Part shown: positions 35,722 through 48,277 of the stretch, in pieces | How the letters are laid out: each line of letters begins with the position of its first letter | How positions within the stretch are numbered: position 1 is the stretch's first letter | Assembly (NCBI GenBank): GCA_023653785.1 | Contig: JAMKCH010002965.1 | Span: 1 to 64,000 of the forward strand | Direction: 5' to 3' | Origin: Ophioderma brevispina | Taxonomy: Eukaryota; Echinodermata; Ophiuroidea; Amphilepidida; Ophiodermatidae | DNA length: 64,000 nucleotides | The notes under the pieces: generated by a model | The model's database searches: none | What the model was told of the DNA's origin: nothing | The model's input: only the letters and a program-made list of their open reading frames with translations | Program-made: the position numbers and the translations under genes

Positions 35722-35725
35722 TTAA

Positions 35726-36155
35726 GTGTGTGCTCTTTTCTTGCGACTGATATGTCATTTTCTTTTCAACCTAAGTAATTTAAACAAAATTCACTTAGTG
35801 AAATGTTACTATATCAATTATTACCAACAATAACCAATGCAAAAAACATTGTGTGAAAATAAAAAGTTAGCACATTTTTGCTATAGCCTCCAAAGAGTTA
35901 TGTTTACAGGCAATGGTTATAAGATTTGACTAGATATATTAAAACAAATTAGCTGAAATATTGATAACAAAAAAAGGCGTAACTTAGGAATGATTTACCT
36001 TACAGAGCTGGGAGACCACTATTTTGTATATTTTTTAAAACCAAAAATCATGACGACTTTACAATTTCATGAAATAACCTATTAAAAGTAACAAATTGGA
36101 AAACAATCACTCATACTAGCACTGCCTATATTGTGTGTGTTTGTTTGACGAAATA
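35726..36155. other. Unassigned stretch
   Basis: AT-rich; nothing recognised. Confidence 0.4.
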
Positions 36156-36413
36156 GGCTGGTATTCTGAAAGTATAACTTTAGACCCGGGTTTAAACCAG
36201 GGTTAGTCCTACAAAAGTGGACCTCTTTTCCTTCCGACATACTCTAAAATGTGCTGTTGCACCGTTGCGGCCCATCCGTGAGGAATTTTCTCACCCATTT
36301 CATTTAACTTAAACATTATTTTGAAAGGAAAGGAAAAAAAAGGTCCACTCATGTAGGACCAAACCTAGTTTAAACCCAGTTCTAAAGTTAGTCTCCCTTT
36401 CAGAATACCAGCC
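36156..36413. mobile_element. FB-1 foldback MITE copy 2 (258 bp)
   Basis: GGCTGGTATTCTGAAAG and CTTTCAGAATACCAGCC are perfect inverted ends. Inner blocks GGGTTTAAACCAGGGTTAGT and ACCAAACCTAGTTTAAACCC pair, as do CAAAAGTGGACCTCTTTTCC and AAAAGGTCCACTCATG. The best-preserved ends of the three copies. Confidence 0.92.
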
Positions 36414-37540
36414 TTAAAGTTTATTATTCTGCAGATATGAAGTGTTCTGTCATTTGTCACCAAGTCTAGTTGTTTTACCATAAACAAATCCATAGAATGC
36501 ATGCAAGATTCCTAGTTTCCAAGATTGTAGTATTCTTTATTAGCACATAAATCTGAAGACTTTGTGAAGGGTAGAAGTTCCAGTTGATAAATGAGCATCG
36601 ATGAGGAGGGGGTTGGAAAGGGAAAACACAGTGCAAGCTTTAATCTGTGGTGCCGGGTTCCTCTTGAAACTAAGTCACAATGGCTTTTGTCACTTGCATT
36701 GGAATCGTTGTACACATCACCTACACCCCATTTAGAGAGTGTCAGTGTTGATTCATATCGGCGATGAGGGGAAAAGGCTGCCTCTTGTGAAATCGCCCGA
36801 GGCGTCGTAAATGTCCATGGCTCCTTTTTTCTTCAAGCTGCTCAAGTGAAAACTTTGTACCAAGGTTGAAATAGGTGCACGACTGTTTCATAGATGCTTG
36901 ATATGACTTGGTTAATTGGTTGAAGTATGTTTTATTTTTGAAGTGTTAAATTGAGGAATTTCTTTGAAGTACAGACAATTTTGTGGTATCTTTGATTTTA
37001 ACACAGGTGCATTCCTTACGTATGCCTCACCATATAGTGGTAATATTTTGCCCGGACTTCATACAGCCACTCTTCCAAATGTTTAAACATTAAAACCCTT
37101 CAAAAAGATAACTCTTATAGAGTAATTACCAATATATGCCTTTACTCAGGTAAGCTGATCGGATGGAGAGGAAGGTATATCTGCCAAACAAGTTCAGATG
37201 AGTCGAATTTATAAGATAAAATGATCAAAAAATTATAACAAAAGTGGGCAGGTTCAAAAAGCAGATGGAGAGTTCGCGGTCGCAAAATCCGGTTATCTAT
37301 CCGTTTTTTTTCCAAATTTGAATATATTGGCACAATAAGCAGTCTTATGAGAAAACACAATGAGAGCATACTTTTGACATAGGACTCTGGATTGTTTTGG
37401 CCCCAAAGACATATTAGGGTCTTTGTACTAAAAAGAAAGTGGTCTGGTTTATGATTCTGAACAAATGGCTATGCCCTGAAAGTGGATCCCAGTCCAATGG
37501 ACCAATTGGTAGAGTAGAGAACCACTGAGTCTGTTTAATA
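36414..37540. other. Unassigned stretch
   Basis: No gene or repeat recognised; short frames on both strands only. Confidence 0.4.
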
Positions 37541-37760
37541 CTGTACAGTGATATTTCCGGAGCTGGTAATTTTTTTTTCGGCGTTTCTGTAATTTTTAAC
37601 ATTTTTGCTTGTTTTATTTTAAATTCGCTCTTTCAGCTATCCAAACATCGACCTACACACAAATAAACATTTTCGCGAGTTTTGAATTTTCGCGCTAGCG
37701 TCAAGAAGTGCTCGAAAAGCGCGAAAATTACTGTAGACGCGAAAAATTTCCACTTTACAG
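37541..37760. mobile_element. TA-1 MITE copy 3 (220 bp), reverse of copy 2
   Basis: The left end CTGTACAGTGATATTTCC and the right end AAATTTCCACTTTACAG are inverted repeats. TA lies at 37539-37540; the right site reads TG. CAGCTATCCAAACATCGACC aligns with the reverse complement of copy 2. Confidence 0.88.
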
Positions 37761-40700
37761 TGTGGGCAGCCAATACTGTACGATTGAATTATGGAGTGTT
37801 TTGCACCTGACGTTAACATGTCCAACAAGTTGGTGTGCAACATGATTGATTTGGTTCTGTGTGTGCGTACCGGACGCCAAGGTGGACTACGCTAGTGTAG
37901 CCATTCATAATATGTGCACACTGGTTTGGCATTATCAGGGCCCAATACAATGTCGTATTTTTGTGTTGTGAGTAGAGGGGAAAACCTCCCAAACAAAGGT
38001 ATCTGAGTTTATGAGCACTTCACGTGTACCACATTAGATCACATGATGTACACATGGTTTCACATGGACATTAATATGCCTTTACTACATGAAGTAACTC
38101 AAAGTATTTTTCTGTGGCAAAAAAAAAAGATAGCTTATTACCAATTTAGAAGAGAGGATGCAGTTTCAGATTTTATTGTAATTAAGATGTGTTTTACTCC
38201 CAAATTTATGCAGTTTGTTTATTTTCAGCATTTGTTTGGGGTCATTTTACCCAGATGATTATATGCTTTTCATTTTGTTGGGGGGAACACTCACTGGCAT
38301 CTTGATGTAGTTACAAAAAAGGTGCTCTTTTCCACAGTGTTTTGTTAGCCTAAACTCCATGATTTACTACAAGAGAAAGTAGCCTGGCTAGAAAATTAAT
38401 AATATGTCATTTTACCATAGCGGATCTCACTCTTAATTTTACCCAAAACTTATTAATTGAGATTTTCACTTAATTTGGGAATTGTTAATCTTTAGAGTGG
38501 TCAATGTGCATGAATTGTGTATCGATAATGTAATTTGACATTTACCGCTAAGCAGACCCAAATTTGGTTGATTATTGAGAAAAATAAAGCTGCAATTGTG
38601 AATAAAACTTAGGCCCTGGGCACTTATAGAATGAAGTGGTACATGCAAAAGGAAGCAACATTTTTAAAAATGCTAAACGCTTGCCCCCCCCCTTTGGAGG
38701 CCATGGAAACTGAAGTCTCAAAAATCTGTAAGCGGAAAATATGAGCCCACTCGTTAGTCATGTTCCAAAGATCTGAACATTGAGTAGGGGAATTGGGATG
38801 TCTGGTAAGCCAAAACTCAGGACCTAACAGCCATATTGGTCTCCCCAAGCCATCTTTGGGTCCGTAAGAAAAAACAGGTTGGCCCACCCGCCTTGCCGTC
38901 CGATAACCGAAAACTGGTGGTGAAAGTGAAGGACTTAACACGTTAAAAAGGCCTATTCATGTCGAGCGCAGCACAATTTTGCTATATTTCCTGGAAGCCA
39001 GGAGGGAAAAGGGGAAGGAAGCTTTTATAAGAACGTTTATTGACAGGGGACTTTGGTTTTATCACAATCAACATGAGCAGCCAGTGGCGCTAATGTGATG
39101 TTGTCCTAGTTCGCGTCAAACTGAAGATTTTGGGTCAACGCATGCAACGTATTCCCTTTCAGGCCTGACAAGACATCCCTTCGCATCTCTCCAGAGTTGT
39201 TGGCCGGGTTTGTTATTATACTTTTGCATGCGGCTAAATTTTCATGGGAATGAACGCGTATGTCGGCAAGTTATTGTTGTTTACGATGATTCCCAAAATA
39301 ACTTCAAGACTTGGTATATGTGTACTCACAGAATTACATTTCTCATGCTGGGTGTGAACATGAAAAGGTGTACTAGATGAATTTTTGGTGAAATTTTGAG
39401 TCTTTAGATACAAGACGACACCAGTGTTTGCAGTACTAGTTATCTTTTGGGTTCCTCTTTTGCCACTGGGGACCGATTATGGCTTTCCAGGGGCCTTTTT
39501 CGCAACCAGAAAGCTGAAAAGTTTGTAATGCCAGGATTTGCATTGCTCCAAAATATCTGAAGGAAATGTCATGTGTGACAATGTCATCATAAAAAATTGC
39601 TCTAGAAAAGTAAGAGAATTTTTTACTACATGTCAGCTTGTCATTCGTAAGTGAGTTAACCAAGATGTCAAATGCAGTAAAATGTTGATAATCTTTTCAG
39701 GGGGGACCGGACACAACCTGCTTGATTTGGGCATTGGGGATTTCCAAACGGTAATTTGTGGAACTGCTACATGCATTTACTTGGGCAGTCTTGGTCCCAG
39801 TGGCATTTTAAAATCATCTTTTAAACCTGGTTGTTCCGATTTATGTGTATTGTGTCTCTACTTGATATGAGAGCCTGGCACTTGCACATACACCCCATCA
39901 AGTACCGTGGGGGGAAACAACCTTTGCGGTTTTGAGGTACACGCCAATACTGCAGTTTGCAAAGCCCTATTCAATACTGTGCTAATAAAAGTGGGTTAAC
40001 CACTAAAACGGCGGTTTTTTGTGTATACTTGGGAATGAAATGGATTCGAGGGCTCAAATTTCATGACGACAATGAGAAAAATACGGTCTTTCATCTGATA
40101 TCAAACATCGATACTATGCTCCCGGGTAAACAGGGGGTCCCAAAGACGATCGGAACACGCCCCTTTAAACCTTTGTTACGATATTATTGAGATTTTTTTA
40201 ACAATGTGAACTATAAATAATGACTTTTAAAGTCTTGGGGTTAAGGGATTAACCCTACTGTAAAATAGTTTTAATTCCAATAACAGTCATTTACATAATA
40301 TATTTGTGACCAGATAGCCTTGGGTCAAGTCTGTCTTTGACCATCCGATGTGTGTAAGAGCGCCCTCTTAAGTGTGTGAAAAAGTCTAGCACTCAGGTCA
40401 TGCTGCTCGTTGATGCCGATTTGTATTTACTCTTGCTGTTAAGATGGCATGTCCTACCCCCTGAATTTTATGTAATAGTATAAGTACTTTTATTGATGAC
40501 AACATATAAGGCCAAGGAAGTTGATTCTTAGTTTCCTGTTGGAGCACGCATCAGATTGCTGCTGTTACAAATATTTCATTATTTTGTGCAAAAATAGTTT
40601 TTCTTAAAAACCTGATAACAAAAAACGAAGTTTAAATTGCTCAAAATATTCAAGCATCCCTTCCTTTTCATTTTAAGCAGTTTCCTTGGGTGGGGTGTTA

Positions 40701-41084
40701 CGGTATACCATAAATAATGAATTACCTCCAGATTTTGTCAGGAAATTGTCCTGCTTGTCGTCATACTCGGAGCAAAAATTTTAAAACTGATTTTTAAACT
40801 TCAAAAAGAAATAAACCAGTAAATACCCCTGTTTTGTTAATTAGGCACTTTTAAACTTTGTTTTATGTTATAAATATAAGGATAGCAGTGTATTCAACAT
40901 GCATTTAGATGTAATAATGAAATGACAATAAATAATGAAATTATGAAAAATAATGAATAATGAAAAAAAAAAGAATCAACTTCCATTGGCCTAAGCAATC
41001 AAAGATCAAAACAGATGACCCAAATTTTACCAACAAAACACAAAATGAATTCCATATACCATCTACAGCAGGCACAATTTGGGC
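37761..41084. other. Unassigned 3.3 kb with one exon-like segment
   Basis: No repeat family assigned. 37995-38110 has words like the 120 bp array (CACATGATGTACACATGG). 40150-40170 ends in CACGCCCCTTTAAACC, which looks like one end of a TTAA-type element, but no matching left end was found. The exon-like segment at 39701-39750 is listed separately. Confidence 0.4.
39701..39750 (+). other. Weak candidate internal exon (50 nt)
   Basis: AATCTTTTCAG, a good acceptor-like site, precedes 39701 and ACG|GTAATTT, a donor-like site, follows 39750. Between them one frame reads GTGHNLLDLGIGDFQT without stops. I do not recognise the peptide. A 50 nt exon is plausible in an intron-rich animal gene, but chance cannot be excluded. 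Confidence 0.18.
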
Positions 41085-41315
41085 GACTGAACCATGATAA
41101 TACCCCGTCCTTTGGAGGGGATGTTAAGCCATCGGTCCCATGTACAGAGAGTCATACCTGTGCATGCACATTAGTTTCGAAAAGAGTAGGGTGATTACCC
41201 TGGCTGTCCCAATTCATCCCAGCGAATGGACCCCAATGGAATTAAGCTTCCTGTAGAGCCTTTCTTGGGGTATCCAGGAGATTGTACGAATAAATCCAAT
41301 CAAATCAAACTGGAA
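41085..41315 (+). mobile_element. Non-LTR-type 3' fragment (SINE or LINE tail)
   Basis: GGGATGTTAAGCCATCGGTC, AGAGAGTCATACCTGTGCAT and the terminal AATAAATCCAATCAAATCAA short-repeat tail are arranged like the 3' part of a retroposon. I recall similar blocks in marine invertebrate repeats but could not check. No pol III boxes are seen upstream, so the head is missing or diverged. Confidence 0.5.
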
Positions 41316-42613
41316 TGGTATTTGTGCCTCCCATTTAGCCCATGATTGACTATAGTCAAGTCATGATCAATGCATGGGTGTTATATGCAGTGTATGCGAC
41401 ACTGCTCACCCGTATTTTGGTACCTTTGAATATTTGAAAACATCTCATAAAGTAAATTACATTGGATGTTTATTTTCGTAGAATTCTTTTGGTGTTGAAA
41501 GTAATTTTAATTTTAAACACACCCACGCATGCGTGCACGTACCAACACACACACACACACAAACTGAAAAACAACAACATTCTATTGGACTATCACATTC
41601 TTGACCCCAAGTGATTCTAGATGACTTTTCCCCCAAGATCATCACAGTCTGAGTAGGCTTTTGCCATTTGGAAAAGAAAAGGAAATGGGCAAAATCACAC
41701 ATGTATACAAAACTCGGCTATAGCTAAGCTAAGAAAAAGCACCAGAAAATGTACTCTGTCGGCAATGACAAGAACTTGCCAACAAATTAATTTTACAAAA
41801 AAATGTGCATGTTTACGGTAGAACGTGTAGTTACACACACAGCTATGCTCTCTTGCACTCGCTTAAATAGTTCAGGGACAGACGGTTGCAGGGGACTGAC
41901 CGGAAAATTTGTAGCTAACAGTTGCAAGACGTCCCATTTATTTCCACCTCTTATTATTTAGTTAGCATGATTGCCTGTCTGTGTAAATTCAAGGTTTTCG
42001 GAATGGCATCGGTTTCAATTAAGTGCTGAAAAAAAGGGGGAAGGAAAATACAGGATGTAATTGATGATTTATGGGTCATGATATAAACTAAGCATTTTTT
42101 CTTGTTATGCCCTTTTTGAGTGAAATGTGGTTTGAATGTCTGATAACAGTTACATTGAGAGGCAAATTGGCCATGTGTGTATTTGTACTAAAAATTACAA
42201 ATAAAAGACACTTTGTCATTCATTAATTTGTCATGCAATCTTAAAAAGTGAAATTTTATAAGTCATGAAAATATCTGTGATGATAAAAAAATAATTGAAA
42301 AGCTGATAATTGTTAATTGACAAAACATATTTAGCTTTATTTTCTCAAATGATAAAAAATAATACTTTGCATGACGGAATTTTTAATTTGTCAAATAAGA
42401 CCCTTTTTGTGTAGCAATCCCCACTAAAGGGCCATGGTCCGATCGCTAATAGCGTCATCTCCAGAACCCCAAATTTTACCGGAAGTAGTCAAAATTTAGT
42501 ACCCTGTGAAAATGTGCCCCATTTTGGTTGACCAATATTAATTTTACACAGTAGGTATGGGGATTACAAAATCAAGTTTGAAGCTCTCACATCAGGTCGA
42601 GATATCGGCTTCA
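41316..42613. other. Unassigned stretch
   Basis: A short (AC)n run lies at 41545-41561. Otherwise AT-rich sequence without recognised genes or repeats. Confidence 0.4.
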
Positions 42614-42960
42614 AGAGACATGAGATTTCCAGAAAGAAGCGCCCCCAATTTTTGTCGAACCCCGTTTTTTTGCATATTTGGAATGCTTTACCAATGTATT
42701 AGATCACACCTGAAGTGAATTAGCCAAATACGCCGTCTTTATGTAATAAGATGATAATTTAGTACTTTTCTGTTGTGCACGACAGAAACTCAAAGCATGG
42801 TTTTCTAAGGGGACGATTGCGATAGCAGGCAAGTTCAAAACAAGGTTTGCAGATTTCTTTTGTTCAATAAACCTTCGAAACGTTCTCGGTAGGTGGTCTA
42901 CAACCGATCCAGTGAAAATTGAGAGAAATTTGTATCCTGAAAAAAATCTCCTCTGTCTCT
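42614..42960 (-). mobile_element. TTAA-3 MITE copy 1 (347 bp)
   Basis: Aligns in reverse with 60866-61224. The left end AGAGACATGAGATTTCCAG and the right end ATCTCCTCTGTCTCT are inverted. TTAA is on the right (42961-42964); the left site reads TTCA (42610-42613). A palindrome centred near 42777 (arms TTTCTGT / ACAGAAA, one mismatch inside) lies close to the middle. The 100-codon minus-strand frame is a translation of the element. Confidence 0.9.
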
Positions 42961-42964
42961 TTAA

Positions 42965-44530
42965 AACTTTACAGATGGGGTTTATGAGTGAAGGCCATTC
43001 TATCAAGATGAAATCTTTATATACTTAAAGCGAGTCATCCCCCTCTAATATTCTGTTAAGAAATGAAAAAAAGACAATGAATTTGAAGACTGAATTTGAC
43101 TAGAAATACAAGCCTAGGAGAATTTGACAGTAAACTATATCAAGATGAATTATGGAACTGTCCTGAATTCAAGGAGGATATCATGAGCAACATTCCTCGT
43201 AGTCCATAAATGCATATGAGTTCAGCATATTTGAATAATTCTTTAATGCCAAGTTGTTTTTCTAGACCATTCTTTGTGACCAATTTTGAGGCGGTCATAG
43301 CCCCCAGTTTTTCACACAGTAAACTGAATACCTCTTTGTGAGATGTTTATTAGGGGTAGGGCTGCCAACAAATGTCTTTGACACAAATAGAGTATTCTGT
43401 CGTGGCAGATTCCATTATAGTATGGGGAGTTTCCTGCAGTTTCCAATTGTGAAAAGATTGCACTGCAAAATTTACGTACTTATCCAGTTGAACATTATTC
43501 ATTTTATAATCTGCAATTTATGACCATTGAACGTTTTTCTGGGTTAAACCTATATGAATTATCCGTCGCATTTGGCAGATGTTATTCCCAGAAATAATTT
43601 TTTTTTGTTTTCAGATATCGACTGTTTAAGCTTATGAGGTCACCCTTTTTTTGGGTTGTGTATATTTGAGTTGCCAAATTATATATCTAATCCACGGTGT
43701 TATAATTCCAGACAGACTTAATTTTGGTAAGAGAAACCGAGCTTACAAGAACATACTTTACAGAATTATTGCAAATGGGAGTTGTTTTTTGCCTTCGAAT
43801 TTCTACTTTGTCTTCGTATAAAAGTAATTGCATTTCCACAAAGTTTGACAAAGGCAGAGCAAGAGATGTTGGGAGGGAGGCAGGCAGGCAATGTCAGTTT
43901 TTCTTGAATTAGAAATATTGGCATATGCTCACACTCGCCAATCTACACGTGATGATATAATAAAAAGCTGGGAGTAGGTAATTTTCTCTTATTGGGTGAT
44001 TTTGTAATAACAATCTTCCGTTTTCATCAACCAAAAATCTAAAACCTTCCACGCGAATTAATGAACAAGTGTTACATGAAACATGGTAGGGGGGTGAGGA
44101 GTGGGGTGGTGGTGGACATAAGTATTATCTGTGCCATCTATCATAAAAAATGCGCATATTAAGTACCTCATTTGCATGTTTTGTTCCGTTTAGCTAATAA
44201 CAAAGAGGTAGCCCACGACCTATGTTATTTAAATACAACGATTACCCATGCAGTGAATTGTGTGAATCTAGTTTGTTAATGTAGTTTCTATGGAACATTT
44301 TCTTACAAAACTTGCCTGTAATATTAATGTATTTAATCTGATTGTATGAAATAGATTTAGAATTATATAGTGCTGGAGTAATGCTTTCACATAACAAAAA
44401 ATCATGTATTAGGTTAAAAAAGAATAGAATCATGCATATAGGTCATCTTCTTCTAAATACATAATATATAATTACGACCGCTTGAGACTCTGGAGTAAAG
44501 ACTGAAATACATTAGTGCTCGTTTCTCTGG
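42965..44530. other. Unassigned stretch
   Basis: No gene or repeat recognised. Confidence 0.4.
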
Positions 44531-44655
44531 TACCCACTTAAACACAGTCCTCTGTGGTCCAGTGGTAAATCTCACGCCGAGTTAGCGAGAGCACCAGGTT
44601 CGAGACCATGTATTTCTCGTCTTTATTTAATTCAATGCTCGCCAGTTTCTCCAAA
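44531..44655 (+). mobile_element. tRNA-derived SINE, copy 1 of a related pair
   Basis: A box TGGTCCAGTGG at 44555-44565 and B box GGTTCGAGACC at 44597-44607. The head matches 55781-55850 (ACAGTCC, GTGGTC, AGTGG, AATCTCA, GCGAGAG, GAGACCATGTA), and both copies continue into CTTTATTTAATTC. Flanking acceptor stems do not pair, so it is a SINE head and not a working tRNA gene. Confidence 0.85.
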
Positions 44656-45287
44656 TTCTTATATTAGGTTAAAAAAGAGTTTAGTTTCTGGTAGTCCAAG
44701 CACATTCTTTTTTATACTCCGGCTTCAGCCATGGGGGTGATGTCATTGGCCAAATGCCCATCATCATTCCGGATACAAGCAGCCAGAGAGAGCAAGGTTT
44801 ACCTCTTTTTCTTTTTTAATTTTAGAAAATGTTATGCATGTCACTTTTTATTTTGCGTAATTCAATAAATCAGTCTGTATTTTCTTATGAGAAATCACCA
44901 AGAACCAAAAATTTTTTGTGTGAACAGATTTTGAATATGTAAATTGCATGGGTCAATAGGTCAAAGTTTAACCTTACTAGCAGTGTTAGTTGCCATGTCA
45001 ACCAGATGCAATTCAGTTTGGACAAAATTTGCATATATGACAAGATTGGACTTTTGTGAACATGAGATACTAAACTTCTGTTTCACTGTCATCAGCGGTG
45101 ATAACAGAAATCAAAATTTTGATGGAGATAAAATGGGGGAAGATAAGGCTTTCGATTTCGGCGAGGCTTTCGATAGGGTCATCTACTTTTAAATTTGAAA
45201 TAACTCCAACTAACTCCCAACACATGGAATAGAGGCCCACTTCTTATCATTGATAGCTACAAACATTCCACAACATAGTCACAAGTA
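44656..45287. other. Unassigned stretch
   Basis: Nothing recognised; an 82-codon plus-strand frame at 44944-45192 has no visible domain. Confidence 0.4.
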
Positions 45288-45367
45288 TAGGGTGACTAAA
45301 ATAATATGCAACATGTGACAACATATTGACATTGCCATGAATTATTTTTTTTGGACACCCTATTCTA
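45288..45367. mobile_element. Very small TA-flanked inverted-repeat element (about 78 bp)
   Basis: TA then GGGTGACTAAAATAAT at the left, and ATTATTTTTTTTGGACACCC then TA at the right, are imperfect inverted repeats. The length is near the lower limit for a mobile MITE, so it may be a deletion derivative. Confidence 0.5.
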
Positions 45368-45499
45368 CCTCAAGACTTAATCTCACTATCATGGCAAAAA
45401 CTTAATTCTAACCCTATATATAACCCTAAAAATATACGGTCATTTGGTATTCGTACTAGAAGACAAGTCATTTCAAAGGCCATTCTATAATAAGTCTGC

Positions 45500-45990
45500 C
45501 TAGACTTTTCAGCCATGGCCAAGACTAATCTTAGGCATGAGCGTAACCCTTAACACTCAAGTGAACACTCGATGCTGTGTGTTTTGAATTTCAGTACACC
45601 ATTAAGCCTGGCCATTCCCCTATCTTATCGGCAAGAGCGTGCATGCATCTAAACCCTTACTCAGGTGGACTCCCCTTTTTCTAGGCTAAACCTCTAACCT
45701 AATCTGGACTAAAACTGTGAACACTTGGAAGAGTGGATTTTGATTTTAGTTTTCTTGAATATTCTGTGATGTAACCAGAGATACTGCATGCATTGAAATC
45801 CAGATTTGGCCTAATCCCCTTAATCACGGCTAAACTGTAATCCCTAAATATAACCGTAACCCCTCAAGTGAACACCCTTCGTGTGTTTGATATTCTCTGA
45901 TCGCATTAAGCATGATATTCCCCTCTTGTTGTCGGGGAGAGCCGCATGCATTTAAACCCGGTGACACTGCACATTAAGACCGACTCCCAC
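45500..45990. repeat. Diverged tandem duplication (about 310 bp period)
   Basis: CTCAAGTGAACACTCGATGC / CTCAAGTGAACACCCTTCGT, then GTGTGTTTTGAAT / GTGTGTTTGATAT, CATTAAGCCTGGCCATTCCC / CATTAAGCATGATATTCCCC and GCATGCATCTAAACCC / GCATGCATTTAAACCC occur in the same order in both copies. The upstream block of CCCTAAAWATA words is shared too. Confidence 0.75.
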
Positions 45991-46359
45991 TATCATGTTA
46001 GATTATTGATTTTGGCACTCAACACTTCGCCTCGGGTCTCACTGTATAAATACGACTTGTACTTGATAGTCGGGTTTTCCAATGTTCGGATTTACGCATT
46101 CAAATTATTTGTCACTCTCGATAGATTTTGTTTGAGGTTTGTTTTTCCCCTCTGTTATATGGGCTTCTGTGAAGGTCTTGGGTTGGTTACATTGCAGAAT
46201 CAGCATTGCAAAAAGTCACTTTGCTTTGTCAGGTATAATAGTCAAACGTTCATCAGTAGCCCAGATTTACTCGTAGACATTTATCTATACTTAACCCCAG
46301 GCACAACCAGTCCCCATTTGATTGTTTTTCATCCCAGATGAAGTGATATGGTTTAATTA

Positions 46360-46472
46360 GCCAATTAGTAATATACAGATGTAAAGAAGGTCTATTTTGA
46401 TTGGCTCCTCAAGGTTATGATGTAAATTATCCAATCAGAGATACTGTAAAGAAGGTGGTAGATTTTGGAGGG
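46360..46472. repeat. CCAAT-1 half copy
   Basis: TATTTTGATTGGCTCC and TTATCCAATCAGAGATACTG correspond to one half-unit of the elements at 7.6 and 27.2 kb, with ACTGTAAAGAAGG as a flanking repeat. It ends immediately before the TTAA of the next element. Confidence 0.65.
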
Positions 46473-46476
46473 TTAA

Positions 46477-46837
46477 AGGTGCAACGAGAGATTTCCATAT
46501 CATGTGTCCCTACAAAAATCGAAATTACGTGATTTTTGCCCTGAGGTAAGCTTTCCTAAAAAATATCCCCATCTGAAATGATAAGCTTGAGAAATGTTTC
46601 TTCTTTCTTTGGTACAAAAATTGTGAAATTTCTAATTTCGTATAGGAAGCAAATATGAAATTCAGCTTATGTTTTACATTAAAATATAAGCAAATCAAAA
46701 TCACCATATTTCTCTCTTCTAAGGCATTTCGGTAGCCAAGCACATGGCGGTACCAAGGAAAAATATTGTGTGTCTATGATATATGAAATTACTATACGTC
46801 ACAATATTTTGAGTTCCTGAAAATCCTCTTGTTGCAC
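46477..46837 (-). mobile_element. TTAA-1 MITE copy 2 (361 bp)
   Basis: TTAA at 46473-46476 and 46838-46841. AGGTGCAACGAGAGATTTCC opens it and CTCTTGTTGCAC closes it. The block TTGTGAAATTTCTAATTTCG and ACATTAAAATATAAGCAAAT align with the other copies. Confidence 0.93.
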
Positions 46838-46841
46838 TTAA

Positions 46842-47207
46842 AGATGAAAAGACAATAATGATTCTTCCACTTGACCTTTCAATATATGATATGAATTTAC
46901 AGAATTCTTCACACTCTGTGATTGCAATTGACTGTTGACAAAGTTGTTATTAGGAAACTGCAGATGCCACACACCGTTGCATAGTATGATAATAAACAGA
47001 AGTCTGTCAATCTTGCTTTTGAGCAGGCTTTATTTCCAGTGGCCTTATATCTATATAGATCTTATTGATTTGTTAGAATTTAATTTAATAATTTTTAATT
47101 TAAACCTGTTGTATTTGATATCCTGTAGATTAAGAGAGACTATAGAGGGCGGTTTATACATGTCTCATAAAAACGTTGAAATATATTTATATTACTCATT
47201 GCACATA
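46842..47207. other. Unassigned 370 bp between two TTAA-1 copies
   Basis: AT-rich spacer between two oppositely oriented TTAA-1 elements; nothing else recognised. Confidence 0.5.
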
Positions 47208-47211
47208 TTAA

Positions 47212-47547
47212 AGGTGCAACGAGAGATTTTGGAGCACCCATGTATTGTGTCATGTAGTGATTTCATATAGATAAGACACTCAATAGATTTCTTGCCTAGG
47301 CTAGTATTTGCCTGCATAAATGCCTTGAAAGTGAAAACAAAAGGCAATTTCCATTTGCTTAATTTCAATAACAAATTAAGTATTTGCTCCTATAGTAAAT
47401 TTGAAATTTCACAATTTTTGTACCAAAGAAATGATTCTCAGCTTAATCCTTTCACATGGGGATATTTCTGATGGAAAGCTTTACATTAGTGCAAAAATCA
47501 GAACACATTTTTGGGACACCTGTTATGTGAAATCTCTCATTGCACCT
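47212..47547 (+). mobile_element. TTAA-1 MITE copy 3 (336 bp), reference orientation
   Basis: TTAA at 47208-47211 and 47548-47551. The ends AGGTGCAACGAGAGATTT and AAATCTCTCATTGCACCT are inverted with one mismatch. TGATTTCATATAGATAAGAC and TTTTTGTACCAAAGAAATGA are family marker words. The 113-codon frame at 47401-47742 begins inside the element and runs out of it, so it is not treated as a gene. Confidence 0.95.
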
Positions 47548-47551
47548 TTAA

Positions 47552-48277
47552 AATCAAAAGTGCTGAAGAATTCTGGAAACTGTAAGACCTTCCTTCCAAG
47601 ATCATGTCCAAAATTTGTAGCATTTTCAAGGCTAAAAAGAGCAAAAGGTATGTTCTTATTTGTTGGGTCACATGAATTCATGAAGGTGAATTTTTACAAT
47701 CATAATGCATTATGGTTAAAATATTCACTGGACAAAGACTGAGGTAAAAACAGATCAATATTTAAGAGAAAGAGGTATAGAGGTAAATAAAATAAAGATA
47801 TTCATCTAGATTCAAATAAAGGTGAATATATTCTCATGTGACTTGAATTCTCGATGCTTCTCGTTTATAAATCCATTTAAGGTGGGATTATCATCTGTTA
47901 TGCTCCCCCACAACAATCACTATAAAATCAGATTTATTCAAGCAATGCATCTGAACTTTGGCAAACTGAAACCATAAAATTTGAATTATCTCTAATACCA
48001 ACATCCCATTCAATTTAAAACAAAATTTATCCATGGACACCGAAGCCGATAATCCTACCTAAAAGGTGTGTTAGATTTTGGTCTGTCAAAGTTGATGGCT
48101 TTAGGCTTTTCCTATTATGCATTGCCTAAATTTGGTCATTATAAACAGAAAGATTTTTCTAGACACTTTCTGTTGATTATCTTCAGTTATTCAAATGTAT
48201 TTTGAGATGATACAGTCAAGATTAGATATGATACTGCTGACATGAGAAGGAAAATGATATTAAACCCTCAAAATATG
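47552..48277. other. Unassigned stretch
   Basis: AT-rich; nothing recognised. Confidence 0.4.

Noticed and set aside
40150..40172. Further TTAA-type MITE ending CACGCCCCTTTAAACC
   Set aside because: Only one end is visible; no inverted partner was found within about 600 bases upstream.
44550..44620. Functional tRNA gene
   Set aside because: Same reasoning: only the pol III boxes are kept, and the copy continues into a body shared with 55.8 kb.
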